From Virgibacillus_F flavescens (GTDB lineage Bacteria; Bacillota; Bacilli; Bacillales; Amphibacillaceae), in contig NZ_CP192260.1 in the NCBI RefSeq assembly GCF_050574275.1, forward strand, positions 186,001 through 250,000: a stretch of DNA of 64,000 nucleotides, written 5' to 3'. The notes below the pieces were generated by a model. It did not search any database, was not told the origin of the DNA, and worked only from the letters and a program-made list of their open reading frames with translations. This document shows positions 8,109 through 16,904 of the stretch, piece after piece (the first letter of the stretch is position 1; each line of letters begins with the position of its first letter). Made by a program: the position numbers and the translations under genes.

Positions 8109-8228
8109 GACGTCCCCTCCTTTACAATTACACTTTCATGTTTAGACATGTTACGCATACAAATCTTATCATAGTCCTTTTCAACACGTTTGAAAAGGTT
8201 AAAGTTTCATTTTTTTAAGTAACAATTA

Positions 8229-8260
8229 AAAAGACTGCTCTGAATCGTATCAGAACAGCC
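8229..8260 (-). terminator. Terminator after gatB
   Basis: GCTGTTCTGA/TCAGAGCAGT stem followed by CTTTTT on the minus strand. It ends the gatCAB transcript ahead of dgkB. Confidence 0.75.
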
Positions 8261-8273
8261 TAGTTCATGTAAA

Positions 8274-9704
8274 TTAACGTTTATTCAGTTCGTCTGACAA
8301 AATCTTATTAACCATTGGCGGGTTTGCTTGCCCTTTGGTTTCTTTCATAACCTGTCCGACTAAAAACTTTAAGGCTTTATCTTTACCATTCTTGTAATCG
8401 ACAATGGACTGCTCATTGTTATCAAGTACCTTTGCAACCACTCCGCGAAGTTGACCTTCATCAGAGATTTGAACAAGTCCTTTATCCTTAACAATCTGTT
8501 CCGGGTCTCCACCTTTTTCAACAAGATCAGCGAAGACTTTCTTAGCGATTTTGGATGAAATTGTTCCATCCTCAATCAATCGAATCATTTTCCCTAGACC
8601 CTCTGGGGTTAATGCTAAATCACGCAATTCTTTCTGATGCTTATTCATGTGTTCAAACACTGCGCCCATTAACCAGTTTGACGCTTGTTTCGTATCAGCA
8701 CCATGTTCAATTGTCGCTTCCAGAAAGTCTGCCATTTCCTTTGAGTTTGTAATAATTGCAGCATCGTATTCCGGTAAGTCAAGCTCGTTCATAAATCGTT
8801 CTTTTCGAGCGTCTGGAAGCTCTGGAATCTGTTTCCGAATACGTTCCTTCCATTCGTCGTCAATGTACATGTTTACTAAGTCCGGTTCAGGGAAGTAACG
8901 GTAATCGTCTGACCCTTCTTTTACACGCATTAGAATGGTTTCTTTTGTTTTTTCATCATAGCGACGTGTTTCCTGCAGGATTTCTCCCCCAGCAAGTAAG
9001 ACCTTCTCCTGTCTCACTTCTTCAAACTCCAGTCCTTTTTGAACAAAATTAAAGGAGTTCAGGTTTTTCAACTCCGATTTCACACCAAATTGTTCCTGAC
9101 CGATTGGGCGAATAGAAAGGTTAGCATCACAACGTAATGACCCCTCTTCCATTTTACAGTCAGACACGCCTGTATATTGAATAATGTTCTTTAACTTTTC
9201 CAGATAAGCGTATGCTTCTTCCGGAGAGCTCATATCAGGTTCTGATACAATTTCAATAAGCGGTGTTCCTTGACGGTTAAAGTCGACTAGCGAATACCCA
9301 TCATCACCATGAGTCAGCTTTCCAGCATCCTCTTCCAGGTGCAGACGTGTAATTCCAATCCGCTTTTTCCTGCCATTCACTTCAATTTCAATCCATCCGT
9401 TTTCACCAATTGGTTTATCAAATTGAGATATCTGATAGGCTTTCGGATTATCCGGATAAAAATAGTTTTTACGATCAAATTTTGTATCTGTAGCGATTTC
9501 ACAATTTAATGCCATTGCCGCTTTCATAGCAAAATTGACTGCTTCTTCGTTCAATACTGGTAAGACCCCAGGATATCCTAAATCGATTGGGTTGATATTT
9601 GTATTAGGCTCCGCACCAAACTTATTAGGGCTTGGGCTAAAGATTTTTGATTCTGTTTTTAATTCAACGTGAACTTCAAGTCCAATTACTGTTTCAAAAT
9701 TCAT
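8274..9704 (-). CDS. gatB: Asp-tRNA(Asn)/Glu-tRNA(Gln) amidotransferase subunit B
   Basis: The 476-aa GatB subunit carries the kinase step that activates misacylated Glu-tRNA(Gln) or Asp-tRNA(Asn), and it binds the tRNA. The N-terminus has the conserved GLEVHVEL motif and, further on, FDRKNYFYPDNPKAYQISQ. A helical middle domain and a C-terminal YqeY-like domain (about 330-476) follow. Its ATG overlaps the gatA stop (TAATG), which points to coupled translation. Full length. Confidence 0.96.
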   Translation of the reverse strand: MNFETVIGLEVHVELKTESKIFSPSPNKFGAEPNTNINPIDLGYPGVLPVLNEEAVNFAMKAAMALNCEIATDTKFDRKNYFYPDNPKAYQISQFDKPIGENGWIEIEVNGRKKRIGITRLHLEEDAGKLTHGDDGYSLVDFNRQGTPLIEIVSEPDMSSPEEAYAYLEKLKNIIQYTGVSDCKMEEGSLRCDANLSIRPIGQEQFGVKSELKNLNSFNFVQKGLEFEEVRQEKVLLAGGEILQETRRYDEKTKETILMRVKEGSDDYRYFPEPDLVNMYIDDEWKERIRKQIPELPDARKERFMNELDLPEYDAAIITNSKEMADFLEATIEHGADTKQASNWLMGAVFEHMNKHQKELRDLALTPEGLGKMIRLIEDGTISSKIAKKVFADLVEKGGDPEQIVKDKGLVQISDEGQLRGVVAKVLDNNEQSIVDYKNGKDKALKFLVGQVMKETKGQANPPMVNKILSDELNKR

Positions 9705-11173
9705 TAGTTTGCACCTCCAAGTTGAGGTCGTTTCGTATGAAAATCTGTTGCCTGTTCATATGCATGTGCTGCACGGAAAATAGTTTCTTCATCAAAATGT
9801 TTTCCAATGATCTGCAGACCAAGTGGTAATCCTTTTTCAGAAAATCCACACGGAACCGAGATACCTGGAATACCTGCCAGATTAACTGGAATAGTTAAAA
9901 TATCATTTGTATACATCGTTAATGGATCATCTGTTTTTTCGCCTACTTTAAATGCAGGTGTCGGCGTAGTTGGTCCAATAACAACATCGTATTGTTCAAA
10001 TACACTTGCGAAATCATTGTTAATCAGCTTACGTACCTTTTGTGCTTTTTTATAGTAAGCATCATAATATCCTGAAGACAATGCATATGTTCCAAGCATA
10101 ATTCGGCGTTTCACTTCATCGCCAAAGCCTTCGCTGCGGGACATTTTAAACATATCCAGCATATTTGTTGCCTTGTCAGAGCGAACACCGTAACGTACTC
10201 CATCAAAGCGTGCAAGGTTTGCAGACGCTTCTGATGATGCAAGCAGATAGTATGCTGCAACTGCATATTTCGTATGCGGAAGGGAAACCTCTTCCCACTC
10301 TGCACCTAAAGATTCATACACCTTTAATGCTTCAAGGACAGAATCTTTAACCTCGTTTGAAACACCTTCTGCAAGGTATTCTTTCGGTACTGCAATTTTG
10401 AGTCCTTTTACATCGCCTGTTAATGCCTCCGTAAACTTCGGAACATCGACATCTGCACTAGTAGAGTCCATTTTGTCCCGACCAGCAATTACTTCCAGTA
10501 CACGTGCACTGTCTTCCACAGTCCGGGTTAATGGTCCAATCTGGTCAAGCGAAGATGCGAAAGCTACAAGACCAAACCGGGAAACACGACCGTACGTTGG
10601 CTTCAATCCAACAACTCCACAGAACGCTGCAGGTTGACGAATGGAACCACCAGTATCAGATCCAAGCGAAAATAACACCTCTCCTGCCGCGACCGCAGCA
10701 GCAGAACCACCACTCGATCCGCCTGGCACATAATCCGTATTCCACGGGTTGCGAGTCGCTGCATAACTTGAGTTCTCGTTGGATGATCCCATCGCAAACT
10801 CATCCATGTTTAACTTACCAATATTCACTGCTTTTGCACCGTTTAGCTTTTCAACCACTGTCGCATCATATAATGGATCAACAAAGTTGTCCAAAAATTG
10901 ACTGGCACACGTTGTACGAAGGTTTTTCGTAACAATATTATCCTTTACCCCAACAGGCATACCAAATAATAGTTCGGCAGGATCTGGAGTAGCAGCATCA
11001 AGCTGTTTTGCTTTCTCAAGCGCTTTCTCTTTATCCAGCGTAAGGAAAGCCTGTACTTCCCCATCTACCGCTTCAATTTGGTGATAGGATTCGTTCACTA
11101 GATCGGTAACCGTAATTTCTTTATTATGTAGTTTCTGTTCTAGTTCCTTAATTGTGTAATCAAACAGTGACAT
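9704..11173 (-). CDS. gatA: Asp-tRNA(Asn)/Glu-tRNA(Gln) amidotransferase subunit A
   Basis: The 489-aa amidase subunit releases ammonia from glutamine and passes it to GatB. The amidase signature is clear: a catalytic lysine in GVKDN (near 80), PGGSSGGSAAAVAAG (near 150) and GSDTGGSIRQPAAFCG (near 172), giving the Ser-cisSer-Lys triad. A GGAGGG ribosome binding site precedes the ATG. It lies 11 nt after gatC and overlaps gatB by one base. Confidence 0.96.
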   Translation of the reverse strand: MSLFDYTIKELEQKLHNKEITVTDLVNESYHQIEAVDGEVQAFLTLDKEKALEKAKQLDAATPDPAELLFGMPVGVKDNIVTKNLRTTCASQFLDNFVDPLYDATVVEKLNGAKAVNIGKLNMDEFAMGSSNENSSYAATRNPWNTDYVPGGSSGGSAAAVAAGEVLFSLGSDTGGSIRQPAAFCGVVGLKPTYGRVSRFGLVAFASSLDQIGPLTRTVEDSARVLEVIAGRDKMDSTSADVDVPKFTEALTGDVKGLKIAVPKEYLAEGVSNEVKDSVLEALKVYESLGAEWEEVSLPHTKYAVAAYYLLASSEASANLARFDGVRYGVRSDKATNMLDMFKMSRSEGFGDEVKRRIMLGTYALSSGYYDAYYKKAQKVRKLINNDFASVFEQYDVVIGPTTPTPAFKVGEKTDDPLTMYTNDILTIPVNLAGIPGISVPCGFSEKGLPLGLQIIGKHFDEETIFRAAHAYEQATDFHTKRPQLGGAN

Positions 11174-11184
11174 GCATTTCCCTC

Positions 11185-11475
11185 CTATTCCATAACAGAT
11201 GGCACACGAAAATGCCCGTCTTTTTTATCTGGTGCATTTTTCAGCGCTTCATCCTGCGTAATCCATTGTCTGGACTCATCTTTACGCAATACATTTTTAT
11301 AATCCAGTACATGCGTGGTCGGCTCAATGTGATCTGTATCCAGTTCATTTAGACTCTCCGCATAACCAATAATTTTACTTAACTGCTTCGTGAATTTTTC
11401 TGCTTCTTCTTCCGTAATAGCAAGTCTTGCCAAGTGCGCAACATGCTTTACATCATCTTTCGTAATATCTGCCAA
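11185..11475 (-). CDS. gatC: Asp-tRNA(Asn)/Glu-tRNA(Gln) amidotransferase subunit C
   Basis: The 96-aa GatC wraps around the GatA-GatB interface and stabilises the complex. The protein shows the family pattern VKHVAHLARLAITEEE near the N-terminus and FRVPSVME at the C-terminus. Translation starts with TTG at 11475, with GGAGGTG 6 nt upstream and no closer ATG. It is first in the gatCAB operon, behind the promoter at 11516-11545. Confidence 0.95.
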   Translation of the reverse strand: MADITKDDVKHVAHLARLAITEEEAEKFTKQLSKIIGYAESLNELDTDHIEPTTHVLDYKNVLRKDESRQWITQDEALKNAPDKKDGHFRVPSVME

Positions 11476-11515
11476 TTAAAGCACCTCCATTAAAAAAACT
11501 CTTACAATACTATAG

Positions 11516-11545
11516 ATAATAGCAGAGTTGCCGTTGTATAAGCAA
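11516..11545 (-). promoter_or_regulatory. Promoter of gatCAB
   Basis: On the minus strand TTGCTT (11545-11540), 18 nt, TATTAT (11521-11516), about 35 nt ahead of the gatC start. Confidence 0.5.
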
Positions 11546-11571
11546 CTAATCAAGGATTTTTCAAAAACAAC

Positions 11572-11607
11572 AAAAAAAGTCCCGAACAGCTTCCACACCG
11601 TTCAGGC
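11572..11607 (-). terminator. Terminator of the regulator-propeptide cassette
   Basis: Minus-strand stem CCTGAAC/GTTCGGG followed by A and seven T. It lies about 55 nt after the propeptide stop. Confidence 0.7.
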
Positions 11608-11662
11608 AAGTCATCATATAGTAATAGGGTTTTACAAATTTGCTTGCTAACTCAACCTTTGG

Positions 11663-11800
11663 TTAGAAAGTTGAATTAGATATTGAAAGAATGTCTGGTT
11701 CCACTTCCATTGCGGTATCTACTGAAGCATTATCTTGTGAGAAAAAGAATCCTCCAACTAATAATGTTCCAAGCGCAATCGATGCTATTAACTTTTTCAT
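11663..11800 (-). CDS. Secreted signalling propeptide, NprX/Phr-like
   Basis: The 45-aa frame begins at 11800, with AGGAGGG about 7 nt upstream; an in-frame ATG at 11806 is too close to that site. The product starts MKKLIASIALGTLLVGGFFF, an export signal, and ends with a short acidic tail that includes EVEPDILSISNSTF. The order signal sequence, small pro-region, peptide is that of Phr/NprX/PapR propeptides. The EPDIL segment resembles the known NprX signal SKPDIVG. It lies 13 nt after the TPR regulator, and the regulator stop adjoins its ribosome binding site, so the two are coupled. Expected path: export, proteolysis, re-import by oligopeptide permease and binding to the TPR receptor. Confidence 0.7.
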   Translation of the reverse strand: MKKLIASIALGTLLVGGFFFSQDNASVDTAMEVEPDILSISNSTF

Positions 11801-11813
11801 ATTCATCCCTCCT

Positions 11814-13079
11814 TTAAAGGTTAATTAATTCTTCATAGGCTAAACTTGCAACCTTGTAATACTTTACTGAATCTTTATATTTAGATAATTTCTCATAATG
11901 AGCTGCTAGCATGCTTGCGTAAACAACTACATTCGCATAATCTTTATTCTTCTTTAAGTAAGGAATAAATTCATTGATAATCGTACTTTCGAATAACTCA
12001 AATTCATGACTGACCGCGTATTGATAGGTAAGAATTATTAAACGAAATAACTTATACGAATCATCTTTTTTGTTAAGTTCTAAAATTTCTTGTCCAGCTT
12101 TAATCATCTCTTTAGTTTTATCTATATTAAAAATCTTGTAGTATTCCCTGATTAGAGATGTAATAGCAGCAAGCTTTTCACCGGCATTTACTATATCGTC
12201 ATCGATTACTTGATTATAATAATAAATAGCCTCCTTAGTTTCACCCTTAGCAGTGTACAAATATCCTAAGTTTTGATTTGCTAATTGAACGATTTGCTTA
12301 TTCTGATTTATTTCCCCAAGATGTTTAGCTAAGTTTTGATTTTTAATAGCCTTCTCATACATACCAATTCGTCTATACGATATTCCTAAAACAATATGAC
12401 ATTGTGCACAGCGAATGAAGTTGTATTGCATTTGAAAAGTATCAATTGCTTTATTCGCATATTCTATAGACTCCAATGTGTTCCTTAGTTTACTGTGTGT
12501 TATTGAAATCGTATACTGTAAATCAGCTTCATACTCTTCAGCTATTTTTATTTGATTAAGTTTTTCCTCTGCTAACTTATACATTCTCATTGCTTGATTA
12601 TATTCTCTAATCGTAGAGTTGTAATTACCTTTAAATTTATACCAATAAAATTGATGTAAAGTATCAAAACTAGTGGAAACTTCATTCATTCTATTTATTT
12701 GTTCTAAAGCTTTATCAATTTCCTGAAGTACTAAGTAATAACGTATTCTATGAATCTCGAAAAGTATTAGATTGTCTGAGTGAATATGGTTTAAAAGATT
12801 CTCCAACTCTTGATACTTTTCAACTATTACCTTTCTGTCGTTAGTAACAAACAACAGATCATACCATTCCTGACACTTTTCTTTTATGGTAATTTCTTTA
12901 TCGTCATCTCGCTGTACACCAAGCCTTGTACACAAAAGACTAATAACTTCTTGACTAGGATCTGTCTTTTGGTTTTCAATCTTGGACAAGTATGACATGG
13001 AAACAATTCCCTCTGCTAACTCTTCTTGTGTCATCCCTTGCTTGATTCGCTGTAATTTAATAAAGGGTCCAGTCTCCAT
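11814..13079 (-). CDS. RRNPP-type quorum-sensing regulator (XRE HTH plus TPR), NprR-like
   Basis: The 421-aa protein has an N-terminal XRE helix-turn-helix (about 8-62: RIKQGMTQEELAEG, SMSYLSKIENQKTDP). A long all-helical region of degenerate TPRs follows (about 75-421, for example LGISYRRIGMYEKAIKNQNL and NLGYLYTAKGETKEAIYYY). This architecture and length match NprR/PlcR-class receptors that bind re-imported peptides through the TPR domain. The propeptide gene directly downstream supports this. Targets are unknown. A long inverted repeat upstream (13170-13218) could be an operator. Related receptors control late-growth genes such as proteases or sporulation functions, but that role is inference here. 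Confidence 0.75.
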   Translation of the reverse strand: METGPFIKLQRIKQGMTQEELAEGIVSMSYLSKIENQKTDPSQEVISLLCTRLGVQRDDDKEITIKEKCQEWYDLLFVTNDRKVIVEKYQELENLLNHIHSDNLILFEIHRIRYYLVLQEIDKALEQINRMNEVSTSFDTLHQFYWYKFKGNYNSTIREYNQAMRMYKLAEEKLNQIKIAEEYEADLQYTISITHSKLRNTLESIEYANKAIDTFQMQYNFIRCAQCHIVLGISYRRIGMYEKAIKNQNLAKHLGEINQNKQIVQLANQNLGYLYTAKGETKEAIYYYNQVIDDDIVNAGEKLAAITSLIREYYKIFNIDKTKEMIKAGQEILELNKKDDSYKLFRLIILTYQYAVSHEFELFESTIINEFIPYLKKNKDYANVVVYASMLAAHYEKLSKYKDSVKYYKVASLAYEELINL

Positions 13080-13169
13080 CTATATACCCACCTTCTTGAT
13101 ATATTCGGATGAATTACCTTGTATAATTGGTATATTTATATAATACCACAATTTCAGATAATTCATATT

Positions 13170-13218
13170 GGGAAAGTTGAGGGGTAAAAACACTATTTAA
13201 CCCCCTAAAAACTTTCCC
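13170..13218. promoter_or_regulatory. Long inverted repeat upstream of the RRNPP regulator
   Basis: GGGAAAGTT (13170-13178) pairs with AACTTTCCC (13210-13218), and GGGG inside pairs with CCCC. The regulator promoter region lies between this repeat and the gene: a TATTAT on the minus strand near 13140 has no good -35, which suggests an activated promoter. Candidate operator. A terminator role is unlikely because no T-run follows. Confidence 0.4.
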
Positions 13219-13237
13219 ACTTTCCTAAATCTACGTC

Positions 13238-13275
13238 AAAAAACCTCTTTTTGCAACATAATCTGCAAAAAGAGG
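13238..13275 (-). terminator. Terminator after rocA
   Basis: Minus-strand CCTCTTTTTGCA/TGCAAAAAGAGG stem, followed by six T. Confidence 0.85.
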
Positions 13276-13302
13276 TCTATTTAACCTATTAGGACTTTCG
13301 TC

Positions 13303-14850
13303 TTAATACATTTCTGAAGTTGTTTTACCTTGCATGTGGTGAATTAGGTAATCCGGTCCACCTGCTTTTGAATCTGTTCCTGACATGTTGAATCCGCCAA
13401 ACGGCTGGTATCCAACAATTGCTGCAGTACAACCACGGTTGAAGTATAGGTTACCAACGTGGAAGTCTTGACGTGCTTGCTCCTGGTGTTCACGGTTATT
13501 TGTAATAACTGCACCAGTTAAGCCGTAATCGGTGTTGTTTGCATATTTGATTAATTCATCAAAGTCTTTAGCTTTTGATAGTCCCACAACTGGACCAAAA
13601 ATTTCTTCTTGCATTATACGGGATTCAGGGTCAACGTCAGCGAATACTGTCGGATTAACAAACCAACCTTTACTGTCGTCTCCGTTTCCGCCAACTAATA
13701 ATTTTCCTTCATCTTTTCCAATTTCGATATAGCTCATAATCTTGTCATATGCGCCTTGATCAATAACTGGTCCCATGAAGTGCGAGTTGTCGGATGGATC
13801 TCCGGCACTTAATTCTTTTGTTAGTTCAGCTACACGTTCTGACACTTGATCATATACTTTTTCGTGAATGATCGCGCGTGAACATGCTGAACATTTCTGA
13901 CCTGAGAATCCGAATGCTGATTGTACAATTGACTGTGCAGCAAGTTCTAAGTCTGCATCATCGTCAACGACAATCGTATCTTTACCGCCCATTTCAATGA
14001 TTGTACGTTTCAGCCATTTTTGACCTTCTTGTACTTTTGCAGCACGTTCAAAAATGCGTGTACCAACATCTCTTGAACCAGTAAAGCTGATAAAGCGTGT
14101 GCGTGGATGATCAACTAAATAATCTCCAACTTCGCTTCCAGGGCCAGGGATGAAATTAATTACTCCGTCTGGTAATCCAGCTTCTTCTAGTACTTCCATA
14201 AATTTATATGCAATTACAGGAGTTGAGCTTGCTGGTTTTAATAATACTGTGTTTCCTGAAACCATTGCTGCTGCTGTTGTTCCTGCCATAATAGCGAACA
14301 GGAAGTTCCATGGTGAAATTACAACACCAACACCTAATGGAATATAATTATATTGGTTATATTCAATCGGGCGACTATTAATTTTCACGCCTTCTTTAAG
14401 TTCTAGCATTTGACGTCCATAATACTCTAGGAAGTCAATAGCTTCTGCAGTATCTGCATCCGCTTCTTTCCATGGTTTTCCGCCTTCTTTCACAAGATGT
14501 GCGGTAAATTCAAATTTACGACGGCGAATAATTGCCGCTGCACGGAATAGAATGTCAGCGCGCATTTTAGGTTCAGATTTTCTCCAAGATTCAAATTTGC
14601 TGTCAGCAACTCTCATTGCTTTCTCAGCTAATTCTTTATTAGCTTTCGATACATAGCCAACTACTTCATCTTTTTTAGAAGGGTTAACAGAAGTAATTTT
14701 GTCATCTGTTGTGATACGTTCTCCACCTATAATTAGCGGATATTCTCCACCAAGATCTGCTTCTACCTTTTTGATCGCTTCTAACATAACCTTCTGATTT
14801 TCTTCTACTGTGAAATCTGTAAAAGGTTCGTGTTTGTACGGTACTACCAT
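13303..14850 (-). CDS. rocA: 1-pyrroline-5-carboxylate dehydrogenase
   Basis: The 515-aa aldehyde dehydrogenase oxidises 1-pyrroline-5-carboxylate/glutamate semialdehyde to glutamate with NAD, the last step of proline and arginine breakdown. Visible motifs are the conserved Asn region (ISPWNFLFAIMAG), FTGSRDVGTRIF, the glutamate in IIEMGGKD and the catalytic cysteine in GFSGQKCSACSR. Length matches the RocA/PruA single-domain form. It is monocistronic, with its own promoter, a CcpA-like site and a terminator. Confidence 0.93.
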   Translation of the reverse strand: MVVPYKHEPFTDFTVEENQKVMLEAIKKVEADLGGEYPLIIGGERITTDDKITSVNPSKKDEVVGYVSKANKELAEKAMRVADSKFESWRKSEPKMRADILFRAAAIIRRRKFEFTAHLVKEGGKPWKEADADTAEAIDFLEYYGRQMLELKEGVKINSRPIEYNQYNYIPLGVGVVISPWNFLFAIMAGTTAAAMVSGNTVLLKPASSTPVIAYKFMEVLEEAGLPDGVINFIPGPGSEVGDYLVDHPRTRFISFTGSRDVGTRIFERAAKVQEGQKWLKRTIIEMGGKDTIVVDDDADLELAAQSIVQSAFGFSGQKCSACSRAIIHEKVYDQVSERVAELTKELSAGDPSDNSHFMGPVIDQGAYDKIMSYIEIGKDEGKLLVGGNGDDSKGWFVNPTVFADVDPESRIMQEEIFGPVVGLSKAKDFDELIKYANNTDYGLTGAVITNNREHQEQARQDFHVGNLYFNRGCTAAIVGYQPFGGFNMSGTDSKAGGPDYLIHHMQGKTTSEMY

Positions 14851-14886
14851 GAAAAAACCTCCTTAAATATTAAATAAATTACTCCT

Positions 14887-14900
14887 TGTTTCCGTTTACA
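14887..14900 (-). promoter_or_regulatory. Candidate cre (CcpA) site in the rocA leader
   Basis: Minus-strand TGTAAACGGAAACA matches the cre consensus TGWAANCGNTNWCA with one mismatch. It lies about 100 nt after the predicted transcription start, a position that would allow roadblock repression by glucose. Confidence 0.45.
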
Positions 14901-14907
14901 TTTCTTA

Positions 14908-14934
14908 CTGGATGGAGCATCTCCATCCATCAGT
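14908..14934 (-). other. Hairpin in the rocA leader
   Basis: TGGATGGA/TCCATCCA stem with a 5-nt loop in the 5' untranslated region, with no T-run. It could affect RNA stability or translation. No riboswitch class was recognised. Confidence 0.4.
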
Positions 14935-14998
14935 TTAACTGAATTAAATTCACAGTTCAATGATTGTCTCTTCTTTATTTTCAAAAAGATATAATTGC

Positions 14999-15026
14999 AA
15001 TATATTTATTATTCTAGTTTCGTCAA
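14999..15026 (-). promoter_or_regulatory. Promoter of rocA
   Basis: On the minus strand TTGACG (15026-15021), 16 nt, TATATT (15004-14999). This is a SigA-like form. No GG-N10-GC SigL motif was seen, unlike the SigL-dependent roc genes of B. subtilis. Confidence 0.5.
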
Positions 15027-15242
15027 ATGCGCACCAATAAATAGTTGAATAACCCCGCAATATGTTGTTGTGACTGATACAAAATCTCTAAACTGCTACG
15101 TAACAGCAACGAGATTTCCGCTGCTGGCAGTCATGGATTTATTAACTCCACACCTGATAGGACCTCTATTTCAATATGCATTGGTTTTATTAAGAACAAA
15201 GACATAAACAGCATTACCAGTCCTGGTGAGCGGAGGGCGGTG

Positions 15243-15440
15243 ACTCCTCGAAAAAGAAAAACACTTTTTCTTCGTGCGATGCCTTTTCAGGGTAGCCTTC
15301 CTTATCCTGCGGGAACAGCACGAGTCTGAAGGCTCTGCAGAAGAGCATTTTTAAGAGGATGGCCAACTAAAATCGTCCTTTGCGGACAACGTTGGCATAC
15401 CCCTTGTCGGGGCAAGGAGACTGAAGCACGTGCCCTAAGG
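15243..15440 (+). repeat. MITE-like dispersed repeat, diverged copy A
   Basis: The segment shares long stretches with the copy at 61363-61690 (opposite orientation), including CTCGAAAAAGAAAAACACTT, TGCGGGAACAGCACGAG and TTTGCGGACAACGTTG. Its flanks have decayed and no clear terminal repeats remain. The rest of the 790-nt gap between camS and rocA holds rocA leader signals and no supportable gene. Confidence 0.65.
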
Positions 15441-15594
15441 TGCGCATCCGCCCGTAGCGATCCTGGACGGCAGCAAGGAAATAATAAACCTAAAATTAAA
15501 AATTACGTCGCAGTCTACATCAACTACGACAAAGTAACTAAGATTATTGCATTCATCATGATTATCTACGTGCGAAAGTTGAGTTATTTCTAAT

Positions 15595-15630
15595 AAAAAG
15601 GCTTAGCGCCATTATTAAAAGCGCTAAGCC
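15595..15630 (-). terminator. Terminator after camS
   Basis: GGCTTAGCGC/GCGCTAAGCC stem followed by TTTTT on the minus strand, 11 nt after the camS stop. Confidence 0.8.
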
Positions 15631-15640
15631 AATAGATATT

Positions 15641-16894
15641 TTAATCAAGAATATGCACAGTAGGGTTCTCGTCCCCTGCATTTCGATAAATGTAACTCTC
15701 CAATTTTTCACTTGAAGTAACTTTGATCTCGACATCAAAGTAATCAGGTAACAATTCCTTTATAAGTCCGTAAGCATACTGGGTAAACCCGATCACTTCG
15801 CCCTTGCCGTAAAACTCAATTGGAATAGTCAATGTTAACTTTTTCAATTCTTCGTTTATATAGAAGCCTTTACCAATTACACCGATATAATTCGGGAAAA
15901 ATTGAGATATCTCGTTAGCGAAATTGGAAACCATTTGTGAATCATCATAGTATTTCTCTTCTGCTTCGTCTGATGGAAATAAAACATAATCTTCTTTTAG
16001 TGCATCCCACTTCCCAATGGACATGTCACTTCCTTTAACACCAACTTTAGCAACAAAGTTCCCTGGTACTAGCGACCCCTGTTCTTCTTCGCGATATAAC
16101 GCGAACATAATTGGAATATCCTGTAGTCCGTCCATTTTTCTAATGCGCTCAAGAATTGTTTGTGCCATCTGTTTTCCTTGTTTCAGCATTGTCGCTTTAG
16201 AAATATCTTCATAGAAGTATGGCCCGTATTTAATAGGTTGAAATTGATAAACCGACTTCATCGCTAGACCGATAGACATGCCCACCAATTCCACACTATT
16301 ATCTTTATTCTTTTTCAGGAAGTTTTGTTCCAAAATATGCGATAGATATCTTGGATTTTCACGATAAGAGCTCTTTGGTGCACCATCCTTCCCTGCTGCA
16401 CCTGGAAGTTCTGGATTTAAAGCAAGGCTCGCATACGCTTTAATTTCATTTCTGATTTCAGCGATTTCGGCTTCGTCCTCTTTCGCCTTGGTATCATCTA
16501 TTTCTTCCTCCACTTCCTGATCCAATTGCTTTTCGGTTAGATCCCGTCCGAGCCAATGAAGTACGGTGTCTGACGATAACTGCTGTCCAGCCTGGAAATA
16601 GTAGGAGTTTGGGTCATAAAACTTCTTGGAATGACGCCTTAGCCCTTCCTCCATCTCATCGATATCCAGCCGATTACCCAATTGACTGGCGATAACGCCT
16701 CGAGCAGCACTGGGTTTAAATGGTAATATCATTTTATATGTTTCATCTGAAAGCTGATAGCTCGGAACAATTGAAGGTTCCTGATCAACTGTCTCGTCTT
16801 CTTTCTTCACTACTTCATCATCGTTTATATTCGGTGAACAGCCCGTCATGAAAAGAAGTGCGACCGCCAACCAAATAGCTATTTTTTTCAACAT
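15641..16894 (-). CDS. camS: CamS-family lipoprotein (sex pheromone precursor family, YerH)
   Basis: The 417-aa secreted lipoprotein has a signal peptide ending in the lipobox LFMTGC (cysteine near 19), a charged linker, and the CamS domain across most of its length. In enterococci and staphylococci the signal peptide of this family is processed into a conjugation pheromone. The cellular function of the mature lipoprotein is not established. The gene follows ligA by 10 nt, in the conserved pcrB-pcrA-ligA-yerH order. Confidence 0.88.
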   Translation of the reverse strand: MLKKIAIWLAVALLFMTGCSPNINDDEVVKKEDETVDQEPSIVPSYQLSDETYKMILPFKPSAARGVIASQLGNRLDIDEMEEGLRRHSKKFYDPNSYYFQAGQQLSSDTVLHWLGRDLTEKQLDQEVEEEIDDTKAKEDEAEIAEIRNEIKAYASLALNPELPGAAGKDGAPKSSYRENPRYLSHILEQNFLKKNKDNSVELVGMSIGLAMKSVYQFQPIKYGPYFYEDISKATMLKQGKQMAQTILERIRKMDGLQDIPIMFALYREEEQGSLVPGNFVAKVGVKGSDMSIGKWDALKEDYVLFPSDEAEEKYYDDSQMVSNFANEISQFFPNYIGVIGKGFYINEELKKLTLTIPIEFYGKGEVIGFTQYAYGLIKELLPDYFDVEIKVTSSEKLESYIYRNAGDENPTVHILD

Positions 16895-16904
16895 TCTCCA
16901 CCCC

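Noticed and set aside
10504..10932. Plus-strand frame of 142 codons opposite gatA
   Set aside because: Antisense shadow of a conserved gene.
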